A DNA stretch of 64,000 bases from NCBI GenBank assembly GCA_015057115.1, contig SVEZ01000007.1:85652-149651 (forward strand). The letters are read 5' to 3'. This DNA comes from Lachnospiraceae bacterium. GTDB taxonomy: Bacteria; Bacillota; Clostridia; Lachnospirales; Lachnospiraceae. Made by a program: the position numbers and the translations under genes. This document shows positions 8,826-18,271 of this stretch, one piece after another. A model generated the notes under the pieces. The model was not told where the DNA came from and searched no databases. It saw only the letters and a list, made by a program, of their open reading frames with translations. How positions within the stretch are numbered: the stretch's first letter is position 1; every line of letters begins with the position of its first letter.

Positions 8826-11203
8826 TGAATAGTAAAGTATTGACAACATTGGAATTTGATAAAATAATCAATCAGCTTACGGAATATGCATCAACCGAAT
8901 CCGGAAAGAATATGTGTCATCGGCTTGTACCATCCTACGACTTACCTTTAATCCGTGAAATGCAGCAGGAAACCTCTGCCGCACTTTCCCGGATTCTTCG
9001 TCATGGTCAGCTTTCTTTTTCCGGTGTATATGATCTGCGCTCTGCCTTAAAGCGTTTAGAAATTGGGGGTGTATTAAACACCACCGAGCTTCTTCGTGTC
9101 TGCTCCTTGCTTGACACTACACGCCGGGCCGCAGCCTATCAACGTAACGAGAAGGCAGAAGAGGAAGGAGACTGCCTCACCCCTTATTTTGATGCCTTAA
9201 TGCCCTTAAGCGATTTGAATAATGAATTACGGCGCTGCATCTTGTCTGAGGATGAGATTGCAGATGATGCTTCCGCCAAACTCTTTTCTATCCGGAAGCA
9301 TATCCGCCACACCAACGAGAAGGTACGCTCTCAGCTTACCTCCATTATGAACCAGGCCAACACCCAATCTATTTTGCAGGATAACGTTGTTACCATGCGA
9401 AACGGACGGTACTGCCTTCCGGTTCGTGCCGATGCCAAGGGGCAGATGCCCGGTATGGTTCACGACCAGTCCGGAAGCGGCTCCACCTACTTTATCGAGC
9501 CAATGGCCGTGGTGAAACTGAATAATGAATTAACCGAATTACAGTTAAAAGAGCAGGAAGAAATCGAAGTTATCTTATCAGACCTCAGCAACCAGGTAGC
9601 GGAGCATGTGGATGTTCTGCGCGAGAATATTCGGAACCTGATTCGACTGGATTTCATTTTTGCCCGTGGAATGCTGGCAAGGCAACAGAATGCCATGATG
9701 CCGGAATTTTCCACCGAAGGAATCATCCGAATCCGCAAAGGACGTCACCCATTGCTTCCTCAGGATAAAGTGGTTCCCTTAGATATTCATCTTGGCGATG
9801 ATTTTGATTTATTGATTGTAACCGGTCCTAACACCGGCGGTAAAACCGTTGCCCTTAAGACCGTAGGACTTCTTACCTTGATGGGTCAGGCCGGACTTCA
9901 TATTCCTGCCGCAGACCGCAGTATGTTGGCACTTTTTTCCGAAGTCTACGCAGACATCGGCGACGAGCAGAGTATTGAACAGAGTTTAAGTACCTTCTCC
10001 TCTCACATGACCAACATTGTGTCTATCGGTGAGAAAGCAGATGAAAACTCTCTGATTCTTTTTGACGAGTTATGCGCCGGAACGGATCCAACGGAAGGTG
10101 CTGCCCTTGCCATCTCTATTTTATGGGATTTAATGCACCGCGGCAGCAAACTTATGGCTACAACCCACTATGCAGAGTTAAAGGTTTTTGCCCTTTCCAC
10201 TCCCCGTGTGGAAAATGCCTGTTGTGAGTTTGACGTAAACACCTTAAGTCCTACCTACCGGCTTTTAATCGGTGTTCCGGGTAAAAGTAATGCCTTTGCC
10301 ATTTCCGGCAAGCTGGGCCTTCCGGGATACATTATTGAAGATGCGAAAAAGCGCCTGGATAAAGATTCCGAGGCCTTTGAAGATATTTTAACCGATTTGG
10401 AGCAAAAGCGTGTTGCCTTGGAAGAAACAAGACAAGCTGCTTTGAAACATGAAAAAGAAGTTGCTTCCTTGAAGGCATCCCTTGAGCAGAAGCAGGATGA
10501 CATTCAGGAGAAACGTCGCCGACTTCTGGAAGAAGCCAGTCAGGAAGCTACTCAGATACTTGCCAAAGCCAAGGAAGTGGCGGATCAGACCATTTCGGAT
10601 TTTAACCGTTATGCCGCTGATGCCCCCAGCCTTCAGGAAATGGAGGCCAAACGTGCCAAGGTAAGAGATCATATTAAGGAGACTTCCAAGAACCTGTCTA
10701 TTCCGGCCCCCAAAACCGGCGCCGGCAAGAAGCCTCCTAAGCTTCACATTGGCGATATGGTTAAGGTTCACAGCTTGAATCTTACCGGTACGGTTCACAC
10801 TCTTCCGGACGCCAAAGGAAATCTGTTTGTTCAAATGGGAATTCTACGTTCCCAGGTTTCTGTTTCAGATATCAGCCTGGTAGAAGAAGCAGATTCTTTA
10901 GCCAAACAGAAGAGCAAAAAGAGTACTGTTCATACCGGCGGCATTTCCAAATCCGGTTCCATTCGGGCGGAAATCAACCTTATCGGTATGACCGTAGACG
11001 AAGCCATGTTTGCTTTGGACAAATATTTGGACGATGCATATCTTGCCCACTTGGAATCTGTGCGCATTGTTCACGGAAAAGGTACAGGCGCTCTGCGAAA
11101 TGCCGTATGCAGCCACCTGAAACGATCCAAAATTATTAAATCCTATCGTGCCGGCGTTTTTGGCGAAGGTGATGCCGGTGTAACGATTGCGGAATTTAAA
11201 TAA
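8825..11203 (+). CDS. mutS2: Endonuclease MutS2
   Basis: This protein has 792 residues. The MutS-type core and ATPase domain carry Walker A GPNTGGKTV near residue 336 and Walker B LILFDELCAGTDPTEG. A long coiled coil follows (about 510-600, rich in E, K, A), then a KOW-like segment, and finally a C-terminal Smr nuclease domain with VRIVHGKGTGALRNAV. There is no N-terminal mismatch-recognition domain, which separates MutS2 from MutS1. MutS2 suppresses recombination and, in Bacillus, rescues collided ribosomes; both roles are established for the family, not shown here. The start MNSKVLTTLEFDKI matches family N-termini even though no ribosome site precedes it. Confidence 0.95.
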   Translation: MNSKVLTTLEFDKIINQLTEYASTESGKNMCHRLVPSYDLPLIREMQQETSAALSRILRHGQLSFSGVYDLRSALKRLEIGGVLNTTELLRVCSLLDTTRRAAAYQRNEKAEEEGDCLTPYFDALMPLSDLNNELRRCILSEDEIADDASAKLFSIRKHIRHTNEKVRSQLTSIMNQANTQSILQDNVVTMRNGRYCLPVRADAKGQMPGMVHDQSGSGSTYFIEPMAVVKLNNELTELQLKEQEEIEVILSDLSNQVAEHVDVLRENIRNLIRLDFIFARGMLARQQNAMMPEFSTEGIIRIRKGRHPLLPQDKVVPLDIHLGDDFDLLIVTGPNTGGKTVALKTVGLLTLMGQAGLHIPAADRSMLALFSEVYADIGDEQSIEQSLSTFSSHMTNIVSIGEKADENSLILFDELCAGTDPTEGAALAISILWDLMHRGSKLMATTHYAELKVFALSTPRVENACCEFDVNTLSPTYRLLIGVPGKSNAFAISGKLGLPGYIIEDAKKRLDKDSEAFEDILTDLEQKRVALEETRQAALKHEKEVASLKASLEQKQDDIQEKRRRLLEEASQEATQILAKAKEVADQTISDFNRYAADAPSLQEMEAKRAKVRDHIKETSKNLSIPAPKTGAGKKPPKLHIGDMVKVHSLNLTGTVHTLPDAKGNLFVQMGILRSQVSVSDISLVEEADSLAKQKSKKSTVHTGGISKSGSIRAEINLIGMTVDEAMFALDKYLDDAYLAHLESVRIVHGKGTGALRNAVCSHLKRSKIIKSYRAGVFGEGDAGVTIAEFK

Positions 11204-11238
11204 TAGAACGAAAAATTTATTTTACGAGGAGGATTATC

Positions 11239-11937
11239 ATGTCACAAAAACAAAAAATTCTGATTGTGGATGATGACGAAAATATTTCCGAGTTGATAAC
11301 TCTGTATCTGACCAAGGAATGCTTTGAGACCCGTTCTGTTCACGATGGACAGGAGGCTGTTATTGCATTTGACGAGTTTCAACCGGATTTGATTCTGTTA
11401 GATTTGATGCTTCCGGGAATGGACGGTTATCAGGTCTGCCGCGAAATTCGTACTCGTTCCAAGGTGCCTATCATTATGCTTTCCGCAAAATGCGAGGTTT
11501 TTGATAAGGTTTTGGGCTTGGAATTGGGTGCAGATGATTATATTGAAAAACCTTTTGATAACAAGGAACTGGTTGCCCGTGTCAAGGCAGTTTTACGCCG
11601 TTTCGCCAATGCCAATGACCAGTCTAACAATGACGATTTGAAGATTGTAGAATTTCCGGGCCTGTCCGTAAACCTGAGCAACTACAGTGTAACCTATCGT
11701 GATAAGAAAATCGATATGCCCCCTAAGGAGTTGGAGCTTTTGTACTTCTTATGTGCATCTGCCAACCAGGTTTTCACCAGAGAACAGCTTCTTGAAAACA
11801 TTTGGGGTTACGACTACCTTGGTGATACCCGAACCGTAGACGTTCACGTTAAGCGACTTCGTGAGAAGATTAAAGATACACCGGACTGGCGTCTCGCTAC
11901 CGTCTGGGGCATTGGTTACAAATTTGAAACACGCTAG
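11239..11937 (+). CDS. OmpR/PhoB-family response regulator
   Basis: This 232-residue regulator has a receiver domain with the acidic pair D11/D12, phospho-acceptor D55 in LILLDLMLPGMDG, and the conserved lysine in DDYIEKPFDNKEL. A C-terminal winged helix follows (FTREQLLENIWGY, then TVDVHVKRLREKI, ending in the VWGIGYKF hairpin). It has a strong ribosome site, GAGGAGGATTATC. The sensor kinase follows after 21 nt, so the two form a two-component system. The stimulus is not evident. It resembles the WalR/PhoP/VanR branch but has no feature that settles which one. Confidence 0.93.
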   Translation: MSQKQKILIVDDDENISELITLYLTKECFETRSVHDGQEAVIAFDEFQPDLILLDLMLPGMDGYQVCREIRTRSKVPIIMLSAKCEVFDKVLGLELGADDYIEKPFDNKELVARVKAVLRRFANANDQSNNDDLKIVEFPGLSVNLSNYSVTYRDKKIDMPPKELELLYFLCASANQVFTREQLLENIWGYDYLGDTRTVDVHVKRLREKIKDTPDWRLATVWGIGYKFETR

Positions 11938-11958
11938 TATCTTACGGAGAATCTTCCT

Positions 11959-13380
11959 ATGAGAAAAACATTGCTAACCAAGGTCGCCTTTGGATACATT
12001 GCTTTTTTGGTTATTGCCTTTTTAGGCATACAGGTATTTACCTTTTCCCACATGCGTCAGGTCATCCAGACCGACGAAGCGGAGGAGTTGTATTCCAACG
12101 CGGTATCCATTGCCGGAAGCTATGGATACCGCTTCTTCAATGAGCAGATTACCAAAGAGACCCTTCATGAATATCTGGAAAACACCTCGGATATGCTAAG
12201 CACCGATATCTGGGTGGTTTCCGCAGACGGAAAGGTTTCCGGTGCTAGTATAAAGAACTCCATTCCTGCCCCCAAGTATATTCGGGACTTTGATGTTACC
12301 GGCATGTTCGGAGATTCCTTTTACAGCGTTGGCACCTTTCACTCCTACTTCAAAAGCGAATATTTGAGCGTCTATGCTCCCATAACCATTAAATACAACG
12401 TGTGCGGTTATGTCATTCTGCATAAACCAACCAGCAGTCTTTCCCGTCTGACCACTCAGGCAACACGACTTACCTTTCAGGCGGCCTTCATTATTCTGCT
12501 GGCTTCCACCATCGTTTTTGTGGTTTTAATGAGACGAATTATTACTCCCGTTAAAAAGCTCTGTACCGTTGCAGATGAATTTTCGAGAGATAATTTTAAA
12601 GCCCGGGCCGACTTCGGCGCTCAGGATGAAATCGCCTATCTCGGGGAGGTTATGAATGATATGGCACACAAGCTGGACACCCACGAGGAGGTACAACGAA
12701 AATTCATTTCCAACGTTTCCCATGACTTTAAATCTCCGCTCACGTCCATCCGGGGGTATATTCAGGCCATGCAGGACGGAACCATACCTGACGCGCAATA
12801 CAAGCGCTATTTAGGGATTATAAGTAATGAAGCCGACCGTTTAACCAACCTGACCAATAACTTGCTGGATTTGAACCGTATCGGCTCACAGAGCTCTGTT
12901 CTGGAAAAAGAGGAATTTGACATCAACCAGATTATTCTGGATTGTGCACATACCAGTGAAGTTCAGTGTGACAAAAAGGGCATCCGTCTTTCTCTTTTGC
13001 TTTATGACGAAGCCTCTTATGTATTTGCTGACAAAATGAAAATTCAACAGGTCCTGTACAACCTGCTGGATAATGCCATTAAATTCTCCTACCGAGATTC
13101 CGGCATTACCATAGAAACTGTTCAGAAAAATGACAAACTGTATGTTTCCGTTATTGACGAAGGCATCGGTATTCCGGAAGAATCCCTGCACAGCATCTGG
13201 CATCGCTTTTACAAAACCGATCTTTCCAGAGGCAAGGACAAAAACGGAACCGGCCTCGGCTTATCCATTGTAAAAGAAATTATTCAGGCCCACAACGAGA
13301 CAATAAGCGTGACCTCCACCATTGGCGTTGGAACCACCTTTACATTCTCTCTGAGTCTTATTCAATCGGAAACAGAATAA
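11959..13380 (+). CDS. Sensor histidine kinase, partner of the upstream regulator
   Basis: This protein has 473 residues. A first membrane helix (about 8-30), an extracytoplasmic sensor region and a second helix (about 172-192) are followed by a HAMP linker. The dimerisation domain has the phospho-accepting histidine in FISNVSHDFKSPLTSI, and the ATPase domain has N box NLLDNAIKFS, G1 DEGIGIPEE and G2 GTGLGLSI. All motifs are intact. The sensor region has no recognisable ligand domain. The gene converges with the ribosomal cluster; the hairpin between them mainly terminates the opposite strand. Confidence 0.93.
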   Translation: MRKTLLTKVAFGYIAFLVIAFLGIQVFTFSHMRQVIQTDEAEELYSNAVSIAGSYGYRFFNEQITKETLHEYLENTSDMLSTDIWVVSADGKVSGASIKNSIPAPKYIRDFDVTGMFGDSFYSVGTFHSYFKSEYLSVYAPITIKYNVCGYVILHKPTSSLSRLTTQATRLTFQAAFIILLASTIVFVVLMRRIITPVKKLCTVADEFSRDNFKARADFGAQDEIAYLGEVMNDMAHKLDTHEEVQRKFISNVSHDFKSPLTSIRGYIQAMQDGTIPDAQYKRYLGIISNEADRLTNLTNNLLDLNRIGSQSSVLEKEEFDINQIILDCAHTSEVQCDKKGIRLSLLLYDEASYVFADKMKIQQVLYNLLDNAIKFSYRDSGITIETVQKNDKLYVSVIDEGIGIPEESLHSIWHRFYKTDLSRGKDKNGTGLGLSIVKEIIQAHNETISVTSTIGVGTTFTFSLSLIQSETE

Positions 13381-13407
13381 AAAAGGCGTCTGCTTTCGCA
13401 GACGCCT
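13378..13407 (-). terminator. Terminator of the ribosomal protein cluster
   Basis: A perfect 10-bp stem (AGGCGTCTGC/GCAGACGCCT) with a 4-nt loop is followed on the minus strand by TTTTTTATT. On the plus strand it lacks a T-run, so it mainly serves the ribosomal operon. Confidence 0.9.
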
Positions 13408-13418
13408 AAATTATAATC

Positions 13419-13955
13419 TTATACTAACTCAAGTAAAACTTCTAATGCTCCGTCACCTTTACGCTGACCAATCTTAACGATTCTGGTGTAACCACCGTTA
13501 CGGTTAGCATACTTTGGTGCGATTTCAGAGAACATCTTCTCACACATATCTACTTCTACAGTATTTTTCTTCCGTCCTGCAGCCTGTGTAGGAACGTTCT
13601 TTACTGGGTAGAATACTTTCAGCATTTCTCTACGAGCATGAAGACGAGAAGGCATATCCTTCTTAATTGTCTTTTCTACTTCATCATAAACGGTAACTTT
13701 CTTGCCGTCTACAACTTCTTTTACACGCTTTCCGTTAGCGTCTTTCTTAGCAACCTTAGCTTTAACGGTTACTTCTTCGAAGTTATCTCTTTCCTTAACT
13801 GCAAGAGCGATAAGTCCTTCTGCAACTTTGCGGATTTCTTTTGCTTTTGCTTCAGTGGTAACAATCTTACCATTGTTAAGAAGTGCTGTTACCTGGTTAC
13901 GGATTAATGCTTTTCTCTGGTCAGATGTTCTGCCAAGTTTACGATATTTTGCCAT
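13419..13955 (-). CDS. rplQ: 50S ribosomal protein L17 with a lysine-rich insertion
   Basis: The protein starts MAKYRKLGRTSDQRKALIRN, the L17 signature. I chose the ATG 7 nt after GGAGG, not the ATG that overlaps that site. At 178 residues it is longer than the usual 115-130. A charged insertion of about 50 residues (roughly 56-104, rich in K, V and D) sits between the N-terminal fold and DMPSRLHARREML. As far as I recall, such insertions are common in Lachnospiraceae. L17 lies near the tunnel exit in the large subunit. It is the last gene of the cluster. Confidence 0.93.
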   Translation of the reverse strand: MAKYRKLGRTSDQRKALIRNQVTALLNNGKIVTTEAKAKEIRKVAEGLIALAVKERDNFEEVTVKAKVAKKDANGKRVKEVVDGKKVTVYDEVEKTIKKDMPSRLHARREMLKVFYPVKNVPTQAAGRKKNTVEVDMCEKMFSEIAPKYANRNGGYTRIVKIGQRKGDGALEVLLELV

Positions 13956-13970
13956 TTGTTTGTCCTCCAT

Positions 13971-14092
13971 TTTGAATTATCCGGCACCGCCTGTGGTCTT
14001 ACGCACCGAACATGGTTATATTTCATCTATGTTCTAACTTACCGGTGCCTGTTGGTCTTATCCGGCTAGCCTCCATAGATAAGTACGATAAT
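13971..14092 (-). promoter_or_regulatory. Structured rpoA-rplQ intergenic RNA element
   Basis: On the minus strand the pairs GGCACCG/CGGTGCC and GAACAT/ATGTTC can fold into one extended stem-loop. A short segment resembling CCGGATAAGACCA recurs at both ends. It would lie in the transcript just before rplQ. No known family is recognised. Confidence 0.4.
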
Positions 14093-15052
14093 TTACTCGT
14101 CGCCGTGGGATAACTGTAATCCCAGCTCCTTTAACTTCGCAAGAACTTCCTCCAAGGACTTACGGCCAAGGTTACGAACCTTCATCATATCATCCGGAGT
14201 CTTCTGTGTAAGCTCCTGCACAGTGTTAATTCCTGCTCTCTTCAAGCAGTTATATGAACGAACGGATAATTCCAATTCGTCAATGTTCATCTCCAGCACT
14301 TTCTCCTTGCCGTCTTCCTTCGGCTCGATCATAACCTCAGCTGCTTTCGCATTCTCGGAAAGATCTACAAACAGATTTAAGTGCTCACACAATACTTTCG
14401 CTGCAAGACTGACTGCTTCATCCGGAGCAAGTGTACCATTGGTAAACACATCCAAAATCAGCTTATCATAGTCTGTCATCTGTCCCACACGGGTATTCTG
14501 AACCTGAAGGTTCACACGATCCACCGGTGTATAGATGGAATCTACTGCAATTACACCAATTGGTGTTTCGTCTGTCTTGTTCTTATCAGCGCTAATGTAG
14601 CCACGACCCTTGTTAATTGTAAGTTCCATAAACAATCTGGAATCCACACCGCCGTTTAAAGTAGCGATTACAAGGTCCGGATTCATAATTTCAATTTCAG
14701 GATCCACCTGAATATCTCCTGCGCGAACTACGCCTTCGCCTTCAAACTCAATGTAAGCAACCTTCGGCTCATTGGATGAACTGGTGTTTTTAATCGCCAA
14801 ATTCTTGATATTCATGATGATTTCAGTCACATCTTCTTTGACGCCTGGAATGGAACTAAATTCGTGTAAAACTCCCTCAATCTTCACCTGTGTAACTGCG
14901 GCACCCGGCAAAGAAGAAAGCATAATTCTTCTAAGAGAATTACCAAGAGTAGTACCATAGCCTCGCTCAAGCGGTTCTACTACAAATCTGCCATACCGTT
15001 TATCTTCTGAAATCTCTGTGATTTCAATATTTGGTTTTTCAAAATCGAACAC
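14093..15052 (-). CDS. rpoA: RNA polymerase alpha subunit
   Basis: This 319-residue protein has the complete two-domain layout. The N-terminal assembly domain includes [18 protein letters not shown] and [16 protein letters not shown] linker leads to the C-terminal UP-element-binding domain, with [15 protein letters not shown] and the helix-hairpin-helix [19 protein letters not shown]. It nucleates RNA polymerase assembly as a dimer. It is preceded by a 250-nt gap holding an unusual palindromic element instead of the short spacing seen elsewhere in the cluster. Confidence 0.97.
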   Translation of the reverse strand: MFDFEKPNIEITEISEDKRYGRFVVEPLERGYGTTLGNSLRRIMLSSLPGAAVTQVKIEGVLHEFSSIPGVKEDVTEIIMNIKNLAIKNTSSSNEPKVAYIEFEGEGVVRAGDIQVDPEIEIMNPDLVIATLNGGVDSRLFMELTINKGRGYISADKNKTDETPIGVIAVDSIYTPVDRVNLQVQNTRVGQMTDYDKLILDVFTNGTLAPDEAVSLAAKVLCEHLNLFVDLSENAKAAEVMIEPKEDGKEKVLEMNIDELELSVRSYNCLKRAGINTVQELTQKTPDDMMKVRNLGRKSLEEVLAKLKELGLQLSHGDE

Positions 15053-15100
15053 TACAAAGTCCCTCCTTTAAAGTTCTATCTTAACAGAGCTACGGTCACG

Positions 15101-15262
15101 GAGAGGATTTTCCAGCATGAGCAAAGTGTTCAGCGGCTGCGCCGCTGTGAGTATTTCCCGAAAAAGCGCTCTCCCAAGCTAGCTTGGGGAGGCGCTCTTT
15201 CGGGAAATAGTTCACAGGATGTAATCCTGTGAACCCTTTGTTCATGCCGGAAAATCCGGTCT
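15101..15262 (-). repeat. Multi-branched palindromic element between rpsD and rpoA
   Basis: An outer stem (GGATTTTCC.GCATGA.CAAAG and its complement about 150 nt away, extended by GAGA/TCTC) encloses three hairpins. One is an 11-bp stem GTTCACAGGAT/ATCCTGTGAAC. One is a long arm opening with TATTTCCCGAAA and containing AAGCTAGCTT at its tip. One is a GC-rich CAGCGGC/GCCGCTG stem. Together these make a four-way junction on either strand. It could be a small palindromic mobile repeat or a structured RNA in the operon transcript. Confidence 0.6.
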
Positions 15263-15302
15263 CGTCAACCCGTCCTTATTCTCTCTTATTGCTTACAAAC
15301 TA

Positions 15303-15896
15303 TTATTTAGAATATAACTCGACAATAAGCATTTCGTCTACAGGAACATCGATAGCATCTCTGTTAGGTAACTCTTTAACAGTTGCCTTGAAGTTTTCCT
15401 GATCTACATCTAACCATTCCGGAACTAATCTTCCACCGGTTACAGCGATGATGTCTTTGTATTTAACGGAAGACTTTGCTTTCTCTGTAAGCTCGATTAC
15501 ATCTCCTGCTTTAATCAGGTAAGATGGAATGTTAACCTTCTTGCCATTTACAAGAACGTGCTTATGATCCACGATCTGTCTTGCTTCTCTTCTGGTTCTT
15601 GCGAAACCAAGACGGAAGATTACATTATCAAGTCTTCTCTCTAACAGGATCATCAGGTTTGGACCTGTCATACCAGGCTGTCTGTCAGCCTTCTCATAGT
15701 AGTTGTGGAAAGGTTTTTCCAAAACACCATAGATAAATTTTGCTTTCTGTTTCTCTCTTAACTGAAGACCGTACTCAGAGATTTTACGATTTCCTCTGTT
15801 AGACTGTCTTCTTGACTTTTTATTATATCCTAAAACGATCGGATCCAAATCAAGGGATCTGCATCTTTTTAATACTGGAGTTCTATTTACAGCCAT
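15303..15896 (-). CDS. rpsD: 30S ribosomal protein S4
   Basis: This 197-residue protein has the S4 RNA-binding domain in RLDNVIFRLGFARTRREARQ and HKHVLVNGKKVNIP. The N-terminus (MAVNRTPVLKRCRSLDLDP) has one cysteine and not the four-cysteine zinc site, so it is the zinc-free form. S4 starts small-subunit assembly by binding 16S rRNA and in many bacteria represses its own operon. It starts 18 nt after rpsK. Confidence 0.97.
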   Translation of the reverse strand: MAVNRTPVLKRCRSLDLDPIVLGYNKKSRRQSNRGNRKISEYGLQLREKQKAKFIYGVLEKPFHNYYEKADRQPGMTGPNLMILLERRLDNVIFRLGFARTRREARQIVDHKHVLVNGKKVNIPSYLIKAGDVIELTEKAKSSVKYKDIIAVTGGRLVPEWLDVDQENFKATVKELPNRDAIDVPVDEMLIVELYSK

Positions 15897-15914
15897 TCTT
15901 CAATCTCCTCCTTA

Positions 15915-16310
15915 TTAGACTCTTCTACGTTTTGGCGGACGGCATCCGTTATGTGGTACCGGAGTTACGTCCTTAATGCTTACTACATCTAATCCGCTTG
16001 CGGAAAGCGCACGAATTGCTGCTTCTCTTCCGGATCCAGGACCCTTAACCATTACATCTACAGTCTTTAATCCATGAATAAGCGCAGCCTTTGTAGCTGT
16101 CTCTGCTGCTACCTGTGCAGCATATGGAGTAGATTTTCTTGAACCTCTAAATCCAAGACCACCAGCACTTGCCCATGAAAGAGCGTTACCCTGAGCATCT
16201 GTAATTGTTACGATAGTATTGTTGAAAGATGCCTGAATATGTGCCTGTCCGTGTTCAACGTTTTTCTTTACACGACGTTTTGCAGTTTTCTTTGCAACCT
16301 GTTTTGCCAT
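15915..16310 (-). CDS. rpsK: 30S ribosomal protein S11
   Basis: The 131-residue sequence has the typical basic N-terminus, then [19 protein letters not shown] and the C-terminal [16 protein letters not shown]11 lies on the platform of the small subunit near the mRNA exit. Position, length and context between rpsM and rpsD are standard. Confidence 0.97.
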   Translation of the reverse strand: MAKQVAKKTAKRRVKKNVEHGQAHIQASFNNTIVTITDAQGNALSWASAGGLGFRGSRKSTPYAAQVAAETATKAALIHGLKTVDVMVKGPGSGREAAIRALSASGLDVVSIKDVTPVPHNGCRPPKRRRV

Positions 16311-16357
16311 ATCTAAACTAACCTACTTTCTTCAAATTTAATCAATTGTTTTCAAAC

Positions 16358-16726
16358 TTATTTCTTCTTATTAGCTACAGTTCTTCTAGGACCTTTACGG
16401 GTTCTAGCATTGTTCTTTGTGTGCTGTCCACGTACAGGTAAACCTTTTCTGTGGCGAATTCCACGATAGCATCCGATTTCCTGTAATCTCTTAATGTTAA
16501 GCGCGATTTCACGTCTTAAATCACCTTCTACGGTGTATGTCTCATCGATAACAGCACTGATCTTCTTAACGTCATCGTCTGTTAAGTCTTTGCAACGTAC
16601 GTCTGCATCAACGCCTGCTGCTTCTAAAATCTTTGTGGCACTTACTCTACCAATTCCGTAGATGTAAGTTAAGCCGATCTCTACGCGTTTTTCTCTTGGT
16701 AAATCTACACCTGCAATACGAGCCAT
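16358..16726 (-). CDS. rpsM: 30S ribosomal protein S13
   Basis: This 122-residue protein starts [20 protein letters not shown] and holds the helix-hairpin-helix segment [12 protein letters not shown]. Its basic tail, [17 protein letters not shown], reaches toward the P site. S13 forms bridges to the large subunit and contacts tRNA. The 286 nt between it and rpmJ hold no gene that I can support. Confidence 0.97.
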   Translation of the reverse strand: MARIAGVDLPREKRVEIGLTYIYGIGRVSATKILEAAGVDADVRCKDLTDDDVKKISAVIDETYTVEGDLRREIALNIKRLQEIGCYRGIRHRKGLPVRGQHTKNNARTRKGPRRTVANKKK

Positions 16727-16997
16727 GTGTGTTTACACCTCCATAATTTTTTCCTTAATTAACTGTTCCTCGACCCTTCCCACTTCTGACAGCTCCGGTT
16801 TCCCGGCCTGAAATGTGTGCCAGGCAAAAAGAGTCTTCTAATATCATTTGACGTCGGTTCCACTCTCGGTATAAAGCTTCCCCAACCAGTGTTTTGTCAC
16901 TGTTTATTATGAACCAATGGCTAGATACACTCCATTGGCAGCCGCACATAATTTTAAAAAATAGAAATACAGCACAAAAACAAGCCTAATACTTCGA

Positions 16998-17111
16998 TTA
17001 GCCCTGTCTCTGTTTGTGCTTAGGATTCTCACAGATAATTCTGATGCTTCCTTTTCTCTTGATGACTTTGCATTTCTCGCAAATTGGTTTAACTGATGAT
17101 CTTACCTTCAC
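16998..17111 (-). CDS. rpmJ: 50S ribosomal protein L36, zinc-binding form, GTG start
   Basis: A 37-residue protein beginning [20 protein letters not shown] after the initiator. The zinc ribbon C-x2-C-x12-C-x4-H is complete, so this is the C+ form. I chose a GTG start because AAAGGAGG lies 7 nt upstream and the family starts MKVR at this position; the upstream extension of the frame has no homology. L36 is a small late-assembling large-subunit protein. The order infA-rpmJ-rpsM is standard. Confidence 0.92.
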   Translation of the reverse strand: MKVRSSVKPICEKCKVIKRKGSIRIICENPKHKQRQG

Positions 17112-17233
17112 AGCAAATCCTCCTTTCCACAAACTGTCCCATTCTGATGCACCAAAATGGTCTTGTTTCCAAAAGTGTCCAAATAGCATTGTAACATAAC
17201 ACTTTTCGGAAATCAAGTATTTTTTGTATGTTT

Positions 17234-17452
17234 TTATTTATCTCTCCAAATGATTCTTCCCTTGGTTAAATCATATGGGGACATTTCGATAGTAACTTTA
17301 TCACCCGGCAAAATACGAATGAAGTTCATTCTCAACTTACCGCTGATAGTTGCCAGAATCTGGTGCTTGTTTTCAAGTTCAACCTTGAAAAACGCATTGG
17401 GAAGTTTCTCAACTACAACACCTTCTACTTCGATTACATCTGCTTTTGACAT
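17234..17452 (-). CDS. infA: Translation initiation factor IF-1
   Basis: This 72-residue protein is a single OB-fold S1-like domain, with [19 protein letters not shown] at the start and [18 protein letters not shown] at the end. IF-1 occupies the 30S A site during initiation. It starts 28 nt after map and precedes rpmJ, as in other Firmicutes. Confidence 0.97.
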   Translation of the reverse strand: MSKADVIEVEGVVVEKLPNAFFKVELENKHQILATISGKLRMNFIRILPGDKVTIEMSPYDLTKGRIIWRDK

Positions 17453-17480
17453 CTAAAATCCTCCTGCCCTTAGCCTTACA

Positions 17481-18269
17481 TTAAAATTTATATATTCCTT
17501 CCGCGATCTCTTCCTCTGTAAGAGTAAAGATCTCCGGCATACCGTTCTCTGTAATGAGAATGGTATTTTCATAGTGGGCAGACAGGCTTCCGTCTGCAGT
17601 CACTACTGTCCAGTCATCATCCAGCCATTCCACTTCCCAGGTTCCCAAATCAATCATTGGTTCAATGGCAAGAGTCATGCCCGGTTTCAAAAGAGGCCCT
17701 CTTCTTAAGGGTTTATAATTTGGGATCTGTGGATCTTCATGCATATTGGTTCCAATACCATGTCCGCACAAATCACGAACCACACCATACCCAAAGCTTT
17801 CTGCATAAGCTCCGATTGCTGCAGACACTTCACCTAAATGTCTGCCTGCCTGTGCATTTTTGATTCCTTCAAAAAAGCTCTGACGCGTACGTTCAATCAG
17901 CAATCTTGCCTCTTCACTAATCTGTCCAACGCCATGGGTTCTTGCCGCATCGGACTGATAACCCTTATGTATTACGCCAATATCCAGGCTGACAATATCG
18001 CCTTCCTGAATAATTCTGCTTTTCTTCGGAATACCGTGTACCACCTCATCATTAATGGATACGCACACGCTTCCCGGGTATCCGTTATACCCTTTAAAAG
18101 ACGGAATACATCCGTAGGAGCGAATCATTTCTTCTCCCAGCCGGTCAATCTGCAGTGTAGACACACCCGGCTTGATCTCATGACCAAGCTCCTGATGAAC
18201 CTTCGCCAGAATTACTCCGGCTTCTCGCATGAGCTCGATCTCTCTTTCTGATTTGATTGATATAGCCAT
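17481..18269 (-). CDS. map: Methionine aminopeptidase, type I
   Basis: This 262-residue enzyme removes the initiator methionine from new proteins. The metal ligands are visible: Asp in SLDIGVIHKG, Asp in YQSDAARTHGVG, His in GHGIGTNMHEDP, Glu in LAIEPMID, and the final Glu in YENTILITENG. It lacks the N-terminal SH3-binding zinc extension of some types. It begins 2 nt after the stop of adk, so the two are coupled, as is usual in this cluster. Confidence 0.96.
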   Translation of the reverse strand: MAISIKSEREIELMREAGVILAKVHQELGHEIKPGVSTLQIDRLGEEMIRSYGCIPSFKGYNGYPGSVCVSINDEVVHGIPKKSRIIQEGDIVSLDIGVIHKGYQSDAARTHGVGQISEEARLLIERTRQSFFEGIKNAQAGRHLGEVSAAIGAYAESFGYGVVRDLCGHGIGTNMHEDPQIPNYKPLRRGPLLKPGMTLAIEPMIDLGTWEVEWLDDDWTVVTADGSLSAHYENTILITENGMPEIFTLTEEEIAEGIYKF

Positions 18270-18271
18270 TT

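Noticed and set aside
16755..16949. 64-codon frame between rpsM and rpmJ
   Set aside because: No ribosome site, no homology that I recognise and unusual composition. The gap is more likely an untranslated spacer.
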